64,000 nt of DNA from an uncultured Pseudomonadota bacterium (lineage in GTDB: Bacteria; Pseudomonadota; Gammaproteobacteria; Steroidobacterales; Steroidobacteraceae): contig CAIOZU010000014.1 in NCBI GenBank assembly GCA_903862885.1, forward strand, positions 62,001 through 126,000, read 5' to 3'. The notes beneath the pieces were generated by a model. The model saw nothing but the letters and a program-made list of their open reading frames with translations. It ran no database searches and was not told the origin of the DNA. This document shows positions 1 through 7,948 of the stretch, piece by piece. Made by a program: the position numbers and the translations under genes. Every line of letters begins with the position of its first letter. Positions within the stretch are counted from its first letter, which is position 1.

Positions 1-1335
1 GAGAATCATCGGCGGTGCTCGAAACGGTTGATGGATCCACGCATCCGGCAGTGCCGCCAGTTCCGGCACCCAGCGGCGCAGGTAGTCACGCTGTGGGTCA
101 AAGCGCTCGGCTTGTAAGATGGGGTTGAATATCCGGTAGTACGGTGCCGCATCCGCTCCGCAGCCGGCCGCCCATTGCCAGCCTAAGCTGTTGGCGGCGA
201 GATCGGCATCGACCAGCGTGTCGTAAAACCAGCGCGCGCCTTCCAGCCAAGAGATGCCTAGGTTTTTGGTGAGGAAGGAGGCGACGATCATACGCACGCG
301 ATTGTGCATCCAACCGGTGTGCCATAGTTCGCGCATGCCAGCATCCACAATGGGAATGCCGGTCTGGCCGCGCTGCCAAGCGCCGAGCGCCGTGGGTTCT
401 TGTCGCCATTCGAAGGGACGAAATTTTTGATCTAAGGGTTGATCTGTTGTGTGCGGAAAAGCAAACAGCACATGGTGTGCAAATTCGCGCCAACCGATCT
501 CACGCAAAAAAGTTTCAGCGCCAGTGTCTTTGATTTGCGATGATTCGCCGGTGATATGCATCGTGTGTGCGAGCACCTGCCGCGGACTCAGTTCACCAAA
601 ATGCAAGTGGGGCGCTAAACCTGAGGTGCCGGCATGGTCCGGTCGGTTGCGCTCACCCGCATAGTGATTCACCGCTTCGTCGAGGAACTGCTCAAAGCGT
701 GTAAGGGCACCGTGTTCGCCCGGTGTCCACATGGAACTGAAGCCCTGTGCCCAGTCTCGTGTCGGCAGCAACTGCAGATCAGCGATGGGTACGCCCACTG
801 GAGTCTTTTTCGCTTGGGCGATGGATCGCGGGGCCGGGAGTGGCGCTGGCACCGTGCTTAACGTGCGTTGACAGGCCCTCCAGAAAGGGGTGAACACCCG
901 AAACGGTTCGCCAGAACCGTTGCGAATAGTCCAAGGCTCAAGGAGTACATTGCCGATGTGACTGTCTACCTCGATGCCTGTCTCGCGCAGCGTCGCTTTG
1001 ATCTCGGTGTCGCGAGCGATGGTGGCCGGTTCGTAACTTCGATTCCAATGGACGGCTGTGGCGCCCGTGGTTTGGATGAGATCAGACAAGGCGCGCTGTG
1101 CGGGGCCTTTTAAAATGAGCAAGCGCGATTTGATTGCGCGCAGGGACTGATCCAGCGCTGTGAGTGAATGGTGCAGCCACCATTGGCTTGCCGCACCCAT
1201 CGACCAAGGCGCCTCCTCTTCAGGGGCATGGATATACACCGGCACGATGTGCTCGGCCGTGTTGAGTGCGTGGGTCAGCGCTGGATGGTCAGTGAGTCTG
1301 AGATCCCGTCGAAACCAGACGATGGCGGTGCGGAT
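1..1335 (-). CDS. phrB: Deoxyribodipyrimidine photolyase (class I), C-terminus cut by window edge
   Basis: Repairs UV-induced cyclobutane pyrimidine dimers with light, using FAD and an antenna chromophore; cytoplasmic. The protein opens with the family's Rossmann-type start (RTAIVWFRRDLRL). The FAD domain follows, with HLHFGELSPRQV, GWMHNRVRMIVASFLTKNL and SLGWQWAAG, all typical of class I enzymes. About 445 residues are visible without a stop, against roughly 470 usual, so only the tail is missing. The start is odd: no ATG, GTG or TTG lies in frame between the upstream stop (1441-1443) and the conserved N-terminus. The codon at the expected Met is ATC (1335-1333), 6 nt after an AGGAG sequence. 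It lies 74 bp downstream of htpX on the same strand. Function is clear; the start is inferred. Confidence 0.9.
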   Translation of the reverse strand, partial: MRTAIVWFRRDLRLTDHPALTHALNTAEHIVPVYIHAPEEEAPWSMGAASQWWLHHSLTALDQSLRAIKSRLLILKGPAQRALSDLIQTTGATAVHWNRSYEPATIARDTEIKATLRETGIEVDSHIGNVLLEPWTIRNGSGEPFRVFTPFWRACQRTLSTVPAPLPAPRSIAQAKKTPVGVPIADLQLLPTRDWAQGFSSMWTPGEHGALTRFEQFLDEAVNHYAGERNRPDHAGTSGLAPHLHFGELSPRQVLAHTMHITGESSQIKDTGAETFLREIGWREFAHHVLFAFPHTTDQPLDQKFRPFEWRQEPTALGAWQRGQTGIPIVDAGMRELWHTGWMHNRVRMIVASFLTKNLGISWLEGARWFYDTLVDADLAANSLGWQWAAGCGADAAPYYRIFNPILQAERFDPQRDYLRRWVPELAALPDAWIHQPFRAPPMIL

Positions 1336-1362
1336 GGGTATCTCCTCTAGTGTCAGCGGGCT

Positions 1363-1386
1363 CGCCCTCGATATGGATCGAGGGCG
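1363..1386 (-). other. Perfect 10-bp hairpin between htpX and the photolyase gene
   Basis: CGCCCTCGAT and its exact complement flank a 4-nt loop. No T-run follows on either strand, so it is not a classical terminator. It sits after the htpX stop and about 15 nt before the photolyase ribosome binding site. It could attenuate or stabilise a shared transcript; that role is inference. Confidence 0.4.
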
Positions 1387-1409
1387 TACGGCGCATGATC
1401 GTAAGTTCC

Positions 1410-2288
1410 TCAGCTGTTTCGGTGCAGTGCTTCGATACGCTCATCGAGCGGTGGATGACTCATGAATAGGCGTTTCAATCCGCTCACGCGCTCACCCCCA
1501 GCAATCCCTAGTGCCTGCATGCTGGCCGGTAGGCCCTCGGAGGGCGCGCGCTGTAAGGCTTGCAGCGCGCCGATCATAGATTGGGTGCCGGCCAGACGGG
1601 CACCGCCGGCGTCGGCTCTAAATTCACGGCGACGACTGAACCACATCACTATCATGCTGGCCAACAGGCTAAGGCCAATTTGTGCGATCAGTGTGGATAC
1701 AAAAAATCCAATGCCTCGGCCGTCTTCGTCGCGGAAAATCACACGATCCACAAAGCGTCCGATGACCCGCGACAGAACAAATACAAAGGTATTTACCACG
1801 CCCTGAATAAGGGTGAGGGTGATCATATCGCCGTTGGCGACGTGGGTGATCTCATGACCCATCACCGCCTCCGCTTCAGCGCGGCTCATTCGCTCCAAAA
1901 GCCCAGTGCTCACGGCCACTAATGCGTGGTTGCGACTCCAGCCGGTGGCAAACGCATTGGGTTCCGCTGATTCAAAAATACCCACTTCTGGCATGCCGAT
2001 GCCAGCGCTTTGTGCTTGACGCGTCACGGTCGCGACCAGCCAGCTTTCTCGCTCATTTCGTGGAGCGTCAATGACTTCGACGCCCATCGATTTCTTAGCG
2101 ACCCACTTAGAAATCGCCAAGGAGAAAAAAGCGCCGCCAAAACCAATCACGCCACCCATGATAATCAGCGGAATCATTTCAATGCCGCGCGTGGTCAGCC
2201 ACGGACCCACACCCAGTAGGTTTAGTACCACGCTCGCTAGTAAAAGCACGGCGAAGTTGGTGGCCAGCAGCAGCAGGATGCGCATCAT
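1410..2288 (-). CDS. htpX: Membrane zinc metalloprotease HtpX
   Basis: Heat-shock-induced inner-membrane protease that degrades misfolded membrane proteins, in partnership with FtsH. The 292-residue chain has two N-terminal membrane spans (about 5-27 and 37-59). The zinc site HEITH has its histidines at 145 and 149 and catalytic Glu at 146. A second hydrophobic pair follows near 155-205. Length matches the E. coli protein (293). The start was set at the MMRILL motif, preceded by GGAG; an in-frame ATG 14 codons upstream would add a non-conserved leader. The photolyase gene follows on the same strand and may be co-transcribed. Confidence 0.95.
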   Translation of the reverse strand: MMRILLLLATNFAVLLLASVVLNLLGVGPWLTTRGIEMIPLIIMGGVIGFGGAFFSLAISKWVAKKSMGVEVIDAPRNERESWLVATVTRQAQSAGIGMPEVGIFESAEPNAFATGWSRNHALVAVSTGLLERMSRAEAEAVMGHEITHVANGDMITLTLIQGVVNTFVFVLSRVIGRFVDRVIFRDEDGRGIGFFVSTLIAQIGLSLLASMIVMWFSRRREFRADAGGARLAGTQSMIGALQALQRAPSEGLPASMQALGIAGGERVSGLKRLFMSHPPLDERIEALHRNS

Positions 2289-2555
2289 GGACGTAGGTCT
2301 CCAGTCAAGGGTGAGCGGGCGTGGTGACACCGACTTCTATGGTAACAGCCCACTGGATGAGTGTAGGGGTGCGACATGAAATTTCAAGTGTCCTTGGGTA
2401 GACTGAGGCGTAGCGGGCGAAGTTCCCTCAAAAAGCACTGCGCCCTACTAAAAAGACAGGAATGCCCGCGCCGGCCGCTGTGCTCCATTGACCCCCGAGG
2501 GCGAGGTGTTGAAGATCCACAGTGCCGATCTACGCAAGCAATAAGGATCGACCCA

Positions 2556-2891
2556 ATGGATGAGCCTCGGATGAGCGATGTAGGCCCCTCGCCGGTGCGT
2601 GCGCTGAGAGCGCCTAGTTATTTTACCCATCACACCGCGGTGCTGGTGTGCTTGGCTGAGCAGTCGGGTGTGCGGCTGCGCGAGGTGGCCGCCCGCATGG
2701 GTCTCACTGAACGGGCGGTGACGCAGTTGGTGGCTGATCTGGTGAATGCAGGCGTGGTGGTGCGCCAGCGTGAGGGTCGACGCAATCGCTATGCGGTAGA
2801 TCACGAAAAAATAGTGCCGGCCGCCTTAGGCTTAACGGTGACGGTCGGTGCCTTACTCACGCTACTGGGTCTTAAAGCTCAAATCACTTAG
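2556..2891 (+). CDS. Small winged-helix (MarR/ArsR-like) transcriptional regulator
   Basis: A 111-residue putative DNA-binding protein. Residues around 25-90 form a winged helix-turn-helix: a hydrophobic helix, then REVAARMGLTERAVTQLV as the recognition helix-turn-helix, then a basic wing (RQREGRRNRY). The last 25 residues are hydrophobic (ALGLTVTVGALLTLLG), which could be a dimer helix or a short membrane anchor. The start is the ATG 8 nt after AAGGA; a longer frame opens at 2376 but that part is unlike any protein. Its stop overlaps the arnD stop by 4 bp, the two genes being convergent. The target is unknown. Confidence 0.75.
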   Translation: MDEPRMSDVGPSPVRALRAPSYFTHHTAVLVCLAEQSGVRLREVAARMGLTERAVTQLVADLVNAGVVVRQREGRRNRYAVDHEKIVPAALGLTVTVGALLTLLGLKAQIT

Positions 2892-3790
2892 AGCGCGCGG
2901 CCTTGCAGAGCGAGCACGCCGCTGCGCCCTGGGATTTCACTCATAGAGACCAGGTGCTTTGGCAGTTGGGCCGGATTGAGTGTCGATCTTAGGGCGGCAA
3001 GCGTACCGATGGAATGGCCCTCTTTCAGCCACGTGTCGACGAGTCGCAGAAAAGGGGTACGAAACTGTTGCCCTTCGAGTTCAGCGTGTAGGGTGAAGAC
3101 CTGTGCCTGCTCGCCGGAGGTGCGGCTCAAGGCCAAAATGTGATCAATGGCATCGTCGACGCTCGCGCCTGCGATGCCCACCAGTTCATCGAGAGTCGGC
3201 AAGGTCGTCGGTAGTTGAGGGCAATGCCCCTCGATACCGTCCATGACCGGTAGGAAAGGGTGAGTGCCGCGCGTATCACTGGCGTAACTGAGGCCTAATG
3301 CCTCTTCCAAGGCGAACAGATGGGCATTGACCTGCCACCCGGCCGCACAGTGGGACTGCGCGGCGGTGCCAAAGGCCTCGCGGTAGGCATCGACCGCACG
3401 CATGAGCTGGGTTCGGGTCCATGTCTCGCTTTGGTTGGCGACGTGGTCTTGCCAGTACACATGGTCATAGCAGTGAATACCCGTCTCATGGCCGGCATCG
3501 CGTACCGCTCTTAGGATGGAACCTGCACGCCTACCAATATGCGGCCCTGGCAGCAGCACACCATAGAGCAGTGTGCGAATGCCGTAATGGCTGACCACAG
3601 AAGTGCGCGCGACTTTTTGTAAAAAGCCGGGTCTGAATACGCGCCGTAAGGCGCGGCCCGTATGATCCGGGCCTAGACTGAAGTAGAAACTCGCGCTCAC
3701 ACCACGAGAGTGGAGGTCAGCCACTAACGCCGGCACGCCTTGCAGCGTGCCGTGATAGGTGTCCACATCAATCTTTAGTGCGATCTGCAC
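2888..3790 (-). CDS. arnD: 4-deoxy-4-formamido-L-arabinose-phosphoundecaprenol deformylase ArnD
   Basis: Removes the formyl group from undecaprenyl-phosphate-Ara4FN before transfer to lipid A. It is a polysaccharide-deacetylase (NodB) fold protein of 300 residues, like E. coli ArnD. Visible signatures are IDVDTYHG at the N-terminus with the metal-binding Asp pair, the HETGIHCYDH motif near 115-125, and FTLHAELEG near 245. The start is a GTG 11 bp after the upstream arnA-like decarboxylase gene. It is the last gene of the arn operon, and its stop overlaps that of a convergent regulator gene. Confidence 0.93.
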   Translation of the reverse strand: MQIALKIDVDTYHGTLQGVPALVADLHSRGVSASFYFSLGPDHTGRALRRVFRPGFLQKVARTSVVSHYGIRTLLYGVLLPGPHIGRRAGSILRAVRDAGHETGIHCYDHVYWQDHVANQSETWTRTQLMRAVDAYREAFGTAAQSHCAAGWQVNAHLFALEEALGLSYASDTRGTHPFLPVMDGIEGHCPQLPTTLPTLDELVGIAGASVDDAIDHILALSRTSGEQAQVFTLHAELEGQQFRTPFLRLVDTWLKEGHSIGTLAALRSTLNPAQLPKHLVSMSEIPGRSGVLALQGRAL

Positions 3791-3801
3791 TCCGGTGGCT
3801 C

Positions 3802-4860
3802 TTAACCCTTGCTTTGTTCGTCAAGTAAGCCGGCTGCTGCCGTAACTTCTGCCGCATAAGCATCAAACACGGAGGTCAGAATGTCATGCATGGTGGCTTT
3901 TGCTGTCCATCCCAGCTCTGTTTCTGTGTTTTCAATCCAAGGCACGCGACTTTGTACGTCCTCATAGCCTTTGCCATAAAAATCCATTGAGCTCACTTCG
4001 CGGATTTTTACGCCCTGTGCGCGTTTGGCATAGGCGGGATGCTTCTGCCCAATAGCGATCATCTGCTCCGCTAGTTCGCGGATAGAGAAGTCATTGCGCG
4101 GATTGCCGATGTTGTAAATCTTACCGCTGGCCACACCATTTTTATTGGCAATCACACGCATCACCGCATCAATGCCATCATCAATGTGGGTAAAACAGCG
4201 CCGCTGTGCACCGCCATCGACTAGGCTGATGTCTTCGCCCCGTGCGATGTGTGCCAAGAACTGCGTCGCCACGCGACTTGATCCCTCTTTGGCGGTGGCC
4301 AGCGAATCGAGGCCGGCACCGACCCAGTTAAACGGACGAATGAGAGTGAAGTCTAAGCCGTCACGTTGTCCATACGCCCAAATGATGCGATCCATCAGTT
4401 GCTTACTGCACGAGTAAATCCAGCGCTGCTTGTCGATGGGCCCACACACCAGCGGAGAATTCTGAGGGTGGAACACCGCATCGCTCGACATGCCATAGAC
4501 CTCGGAGGTCGATGGAAACACCACCCGCTTTTTGTATTTCACGCATTGTCGGATCAGCGGTAGGTTAGCTTCAAAATCAAGTTCAAACACCCGCAGGGGT
4601 TCACGCACATAGGTGACTGGGGTGGCAATAGCGACTAAGGGAAGAATCACATCGCATTTTTTAATGTGATATTCCACCCACTCATGATTGATGGTGATGT
4701 CACCCTCAAAAAAATGAAAACGCGCGTGGTTTAAGAAAGGCTTGACCCGGTCTGACTGCATGTCCATGCCCCAGATTTCCCAATCGGTATTGGCCAGGAT
4801 ATTGCGACTGAGGTGATGACCAATAAAGCCGTTCACGCCAAGGATTAAAATCTTCTTCAT
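3802..4860 (-). CDS. arnA: UDP-glucuronate decarboxylase (C-terminal half of ArnA as a separate protein)
   Basis: Oxidative decarboxylation of UDP-glucuronic acid to UDP-4-keto-arabinose, the entry step of Ara4N synthesis. It is an extended-SDR protein of 352 residues with the NAD motif GVNGFIG (8-14), PSTSEVYGM near 116-124 and the YxxxK pair at Tyr149/Lys153. Sequence closely matches the dehydrogenase half of E. coli ArnA (LPLVAIATP, RWIYS, FNWVGAG). In E. coli this is fused behind the formyltransferase; here it is a separate gene starting 13 bp after the formyltransferase stop. The start is the ATG of MKKILILG; an upstream TTG/ATG leader has no homology. Confidence 0.93.
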   Translation of the reverse strand: MKKILILGVNGFIGHHLSRNILANTDWEIWGMDMQSDRVKPFLNHARFHFFEGDITINHEWVEYHIKKCDVILPLVAIATPVTYVREPLRVFELDFEANLPLIRQCVKYKKRVVFPSTSEVYGMSSDAVFHPQNSPLVCGPIDKQRWIYSCSKQLMDRIIWAYGQRDGLDFTLIRPFNWVGAGLDSLATAKEGSSRVATQFLAHIARGEDISLVDGGAQRRCFTHIDDGIDAVMRVIANKNGVASGKIYNIGNPRNDFSIRELAEQMIAIGQKHPAYAKRAQGVKIREVSSMDFYGKGYEDVQSRVPWIENTETELGWTAKATMHDILTSVFDAYAAEVTAAAGLLDEQSKG

Positions 4861-4873
4861 GGGATACTCTCGA

Positions 4874-5824
4874 TTAAGTCTCTGTGAGCGAGCGGGCGGC
4901 CACCGGTCCGTTGCCCAGTGCATGCCTAAAGTGTGGCGGATCTAGACGCGTATCGTCTAGGTAAGCCTCGGTGAATTCAAGTCGGGTGCCATCGCCGCAC
5001 TCGGCGATCACTGTTCCTGCCTCAACGACCAGACACGGGCCGAGCTCTGGGTGCTGCGCTTGGCCTGGCAATCGACGCGTTCGATGGACTTTGAGAATAG
5101 CGCCCCCCAGACGCGTGTAGGCGCCTGGGAAAGGGGGTGCAACGGCGCGCACTAAATTATGAATTCGGGCGGCCGGCCAGTCGAGCCTAAATTCGCCATC
5201 TTTTGGCTTGCGCCCGCCAAAATAGGATCCTTCGCTCAGATTGAGGGGAATGGCTGGGGCGTTGCCTGCGATCAATCCGGGCAAGCTGCGTAAAAGGACC
5301 GCGACCGCGGCATCCGCCACGCGATTCGCGACGTCGATGGCGGTGTCATCGGGCCCAATGGGCACGCGCTGTTGGTCGACCATCGGCCCCGCGTCGGGTT
5401 TGGCAGTCATGTAGTGGAGAGTGGCGCCCGTTTCCGACTCGCCGTTTAGAACAGCCCAGTTGATCGGCGCTCGACCTCGGTAGTGAGGCAGCAACGAGCC
5501 GTGCATATTGAGCGCGCCTTGGCTTGCTAGGCCCAGGATAGACTCAGGCAGCATCTGTCGATAATAGAAAGAAAAAATAAAGGTGGGTGCCAGCGCTTTG
5601 ATCTCGGCGATGACCGCATCGACAGCCGGGTCCAAAGGGGTGATCACCCGACAGCCCGCGCCACGAGCCACCTCAGCCACGCTGGCAAACCAGCGGTGTT
5701 CGTTTGGATCATCCTCGTGGGTAATTACCAGCGGTATGCGCACGCCTGCATCAAACAGCGCACTCAGGCAGCGCGCACCCACTTCCGAATAAGCAAATAC
5801 AACGCTGGTCGTGTCAGCGATCAC
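4874..5824 (-). CDS. arnA: UDP-L-Ara4N formyltransferase (N-terminal half of ArnA as a separate protein)
   Basis: N-formylates UDP-4-amino-4-deoxy-L-arabinose using 10-formyl-tetrahydrofolate. The 316-residue chain begins VVFAYSEVGARCL and keeps the formyltransferase catalytic triad: Asn106 and His108 in LNMHGSLLP, and Asp144 in KPDAG. The C-terminal part is the Fmt-like second domain (RAVAPPFPGAYT). The GTG start overlaps the arnC stop (GTGA), so translation is probably coupled. It has its own stop; the dehydrogenase half follows as the next gene. There is no sign of a recent frameshift, because the two halves have clean ends and a gap. Confidence 0.92.
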   Translation of the reverse strand: MIADTTSVVFAYSEVGARCLSALFDAGVRIPLVITHEDDPNEHRWFASVAEVARGAGCRVITPLDPAVDAVIAEIKALAPTFIFSFYYRQMLPESILGLASQGALNMHGSLLPHYRGRAPINWAVLNGESETGATLHYMTAKPDAGPMVDQQRVPIGPDDTAIDVANRVADAAVAVLLRSLPGLIAGNAPAIPLNLSEGSYFGGRKPKDGEFRLDWPAARIHNLVRAVAPPFPGAYTRLGGAILKVHRTRRLPGQAQHPELGPCLVVEAGTVIAECGDGTRLEFTEAYLDDTRLDPPHFRHALGNGPVAARSLTET

Positions 5825-6807
5825 GGCACATCATGATCAACATGGGAGGGGCGCTCATCTGACGGTGTGGCCTGTTCCAGTACGGCGGCCACGATATAGC
5901 GTGGCCGTTGACGGACTTGCAGGTAAATTCGACCGATGTACTCGCCCAATAAACCGATGCCAAACAGCGTGATGCCTAACAAGAAGAACACCAGTGCGAA
6001 TAGGGTAAATACGCCATCAGCTTCCGGTCCTAACAAGAGACGACGAGACAGCAGATAAGCCACCAGACCGCCGGCGCAGAGCGACAAGACCAATCCAATC
6101 ATGGAAAACGCTTGTAGTGGGACCGTGGAGAAGCTAGTCAGCAGATCAAATGCCAAACGAATCAGCCTATACAGCGAATACTTCGACACGCCGGCCAAGC
6201 GCTCGTCATGCTTGACCTCGATTTCTGTGGGGTTGGCTGAATACAGCGCCGCCAGCGCCGGGATAAAGGTGATGTTTTCGCGGGTGGCATTGATTGCATC
6301 GACGACCGATCGGCCATAACCGCGCAGCATGCACCCATGGTCTGCCATTTTAATCGGCGTGGTGCGTTCACGAATTAAATTAATGAAGCGAGAACCAATG
6401 CGTCGCCAGGCGAGATCTTGGCGATTGGCGCGCCACGTGCCCACATAGTCATGACCCGCTTGCAGTTCCTTAAGTAACTTCCCCACTTCTTCAGGTGGGT
6501 TCTGCAGATCCGCATCGAGGGTAATGACGTAGCGGCCGCGGGCGCGTGCGAAGCCCGCCAAGATGGCAGCATGTTGTCCAAAGTTAACTTGCAGAAGAAT
6601 AACGCGTGTTTCTTGAGGGCGACGGTGAAATTGAGCGCGCAGGAGTTCGACCGACCCATCGCGACTGCCATCATTACAAAACAACACTTCATACGGGCAA
6701 TGCAGCGCATCGAGTGCAATATACAGGCGCTCAAAGAGCGTCGGTAAAACGGCTTCTTCGTTATAGACGGGGATGATGACCGATAGTAGGGGCGTCGTTG
6801 CGTTCAC
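5821..6807 (-). CDS. arnC: Undecaprenyl-phosphate Ara4FN transferase ArnC
   Basis: Family 2 glycosyltransferase that moves Ara4-formyl-N from UDP to undecaprenyl phosphate on the cytoplasmic face of the inner membrane. N-terminal catalytic domain: SVIIPVYNEE, CNDGSRDGS and the DADLQNPPEE metal-binding motif. Two membrane helices follow in the C-terminal third (FSMIGLVLSLCAGGLVAYLL and TLFALVFFLLGITLFGIGLL). The 328-residue length fits the family. The GTG start (VNATTPLLSV) overlaps the arnB stop by 4 bp; a longer reading frame upstream would run deep into arnB and lacks similarity. Confidence 0.94.
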   Translation of the reverse strand: MNATTPLLSVIIPVYNEEAVLPTLFERLYIALDALHCPYEVLFCNDGSRDGSVELLRAQFHRRPQETRVILLQVNFGQHAAILAGFARARGRYVITLDADLQNPPEEVGKLLKELQAGHDYVGTWRANRQDLAWRRIGSRFINLIRERTTPIKMADHGCMLRGYGRSVVDAINATRENITFIPALAALYSANPTEIEVKHDERLAGVSKYSLYRLIRLAFDLLTSFSTVPLQAFSMIGLVLSLCAGGLVAYLLSRRLLLGPEADGVFTLFALVFFLLGITLFGIGLLGEYIGRIYLQVRQRPRYIVAAVLEQATPSDERPSHVDHDVP

Positions 6808-7943
6808 ACAATTCCCTTCTGTGGCTGAATGAGGGCGAGCAGTGCATCGCACACTCGATCGACATCCATGGTGGTCATGGCTGGAAACAACGGTAAGGTC
6901 ACGGTCTCAGCGCCGATGCGTTGGGCATTTGGATAGGCGGCTGGATCAAACCCAAGTTGACGATAGTAACTGAGGCCTGGAATACACGGGTAATGAATGC
7001 CAATACCGATGTGCTGCTCTTTCATTTTTTGCACAAAGGTATCGCGTGAGAAGCCAAGCTTCGCCCAGGGCAAAAGAATTGCAAACATATGCCAGCTGTG
7101 GCCGTCATCTCCGGGGGTGGGTAGCTGATCTGGCTCAAGATGTGGACTCAAGCGCATGAAATAGTGCTGAGCCAGTGCGCGACGAGTGCGATTAAATGCA
7201 TCTAAGCCACGCAGTTGGCCGATGCCCACAGCGGCGGCCACATCTGTGAGGTTATATTTTCCGCCGGCGCTGGTGACATCGATGTTGCCGGCGGCGTCTT
7301 TGGATATGCCGTGGAAACGCTCCCGGTCAATGGCGAGCGTTAAGCTCGAGTCAGCAAATACCAACGCGCCACCTTCGACTGTGGTCATGTTTTTATTGGC
7401 GTGAAAACTAAACGACACCATATCGCCAAAGCTGCCGATTAGTCGGCCTTGATGGCGCGTGCCAATCGCATGTGCCGCATCCTCGAGTACGCGAAGGCCC
7501 TGTGCTTGCGCTAAGGTATTGATGGCGTCCATGTCGCAGGCCAGTCCTGAAAAGTGCACGGGCATGAGGACGCGGGTACGAGGCGTGATGGCCGCGGACA
7601 GTGCGTCGGCGGTGGCGTTGCGGCTGCGCAGATCCACATCAACAAAAACGGGCGTGGCACCGGTACGGATGACAACATTGGCAGAGGCGGCAAAGCTCAT
7701 CGCCGGGACCACGACTTCATCGCCAACACCCACGCCGAAGGCACGTAGCGCCATCTCAAGGCCACCCGTCGCTGATGTCATGGTCCTTACCAGACGATGA
7801 CCGCCTAAATAGGTATTGAGCGCCTGTTCAAGGGCTTGGACTTTGGGGCCTGAAGTGATCCAGCCTGAGCGCAGGACCGCGACGACGTCAGCGATCGTGT
7901 CTTCATCAATGCTGGGTCGGGTAAAGGGCAGAAATGTATTCAT
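6804..7943 (-). CDS. arnB: UDP-4-amino-4-deoxy-L-arabinose aminotransferase ArnB
   Basis: PLP-dependent transaminase converting UDP-4-keto-arabinose to UDP-L-Ara4N with glutamate as donor. It is a DegT/DnrJ/EryC1 family fold of 379 residues. Visible sites are TMTSATGGLEMAL near 54-66, the PLP-phosphate region EDAAHAIG, and the PLP lysine Lys184 in SFHANKNMTTVEGG. The start is the ATG of MNTFLPFTRP, preceded by GGTGAG and 5 bp after the arnT stop. It is second in the arn operon. Confidence 0.95.
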   Translation of the reverse strand: MNTFLPFTRPSIDEDTIADVVAVLRSGWITSGPKVQALEQALNTYLGGHRLVRTMTSATGGLEMALRAFGVGVGDEVVVPAMSFAASANVVIRTGATPVFVDVDLRSRNATADALSAAITPRTRVLMPVHFSGLACDMDAINTLAQAQGLRVLEDAAHAIGTRHQGRLIGSFGDMVSFSFHANKNMTTVEGGALVFADSSLTLAIDRERFHGISKDAAGNIDVTSAGGKYNLTDVAAAVGIGQLRGLDAFNRTRRALAQHYFMRLSPHLEPDQLPTPGDDGHSWHMFAILLPWAKLGFSRDTFVQKMKEQHIGIGIHYPCIPGLSYYRQLGFDPAAYPNAQRIGAETVTLPLFPAMTTMDVDRVCDALLALIQPQKGIV

Positions 7944-7948
7944 GGTGC

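Noticed and set aside
98-493. A 131-codon open frame on the minus strand near the left edge
   Set aside because: It is an off-frame reading of the photolyase gene; the in-frame translation gives the conserved FAD domain.
4861-4873. Possible frameshift splitting a fused arnA
   Set aside because: The formyltransferase has a normal stop, the decarboxylase has its own ATG, and a 13-bp gap lies between; both halves are full length. Two genes fit better than an error.
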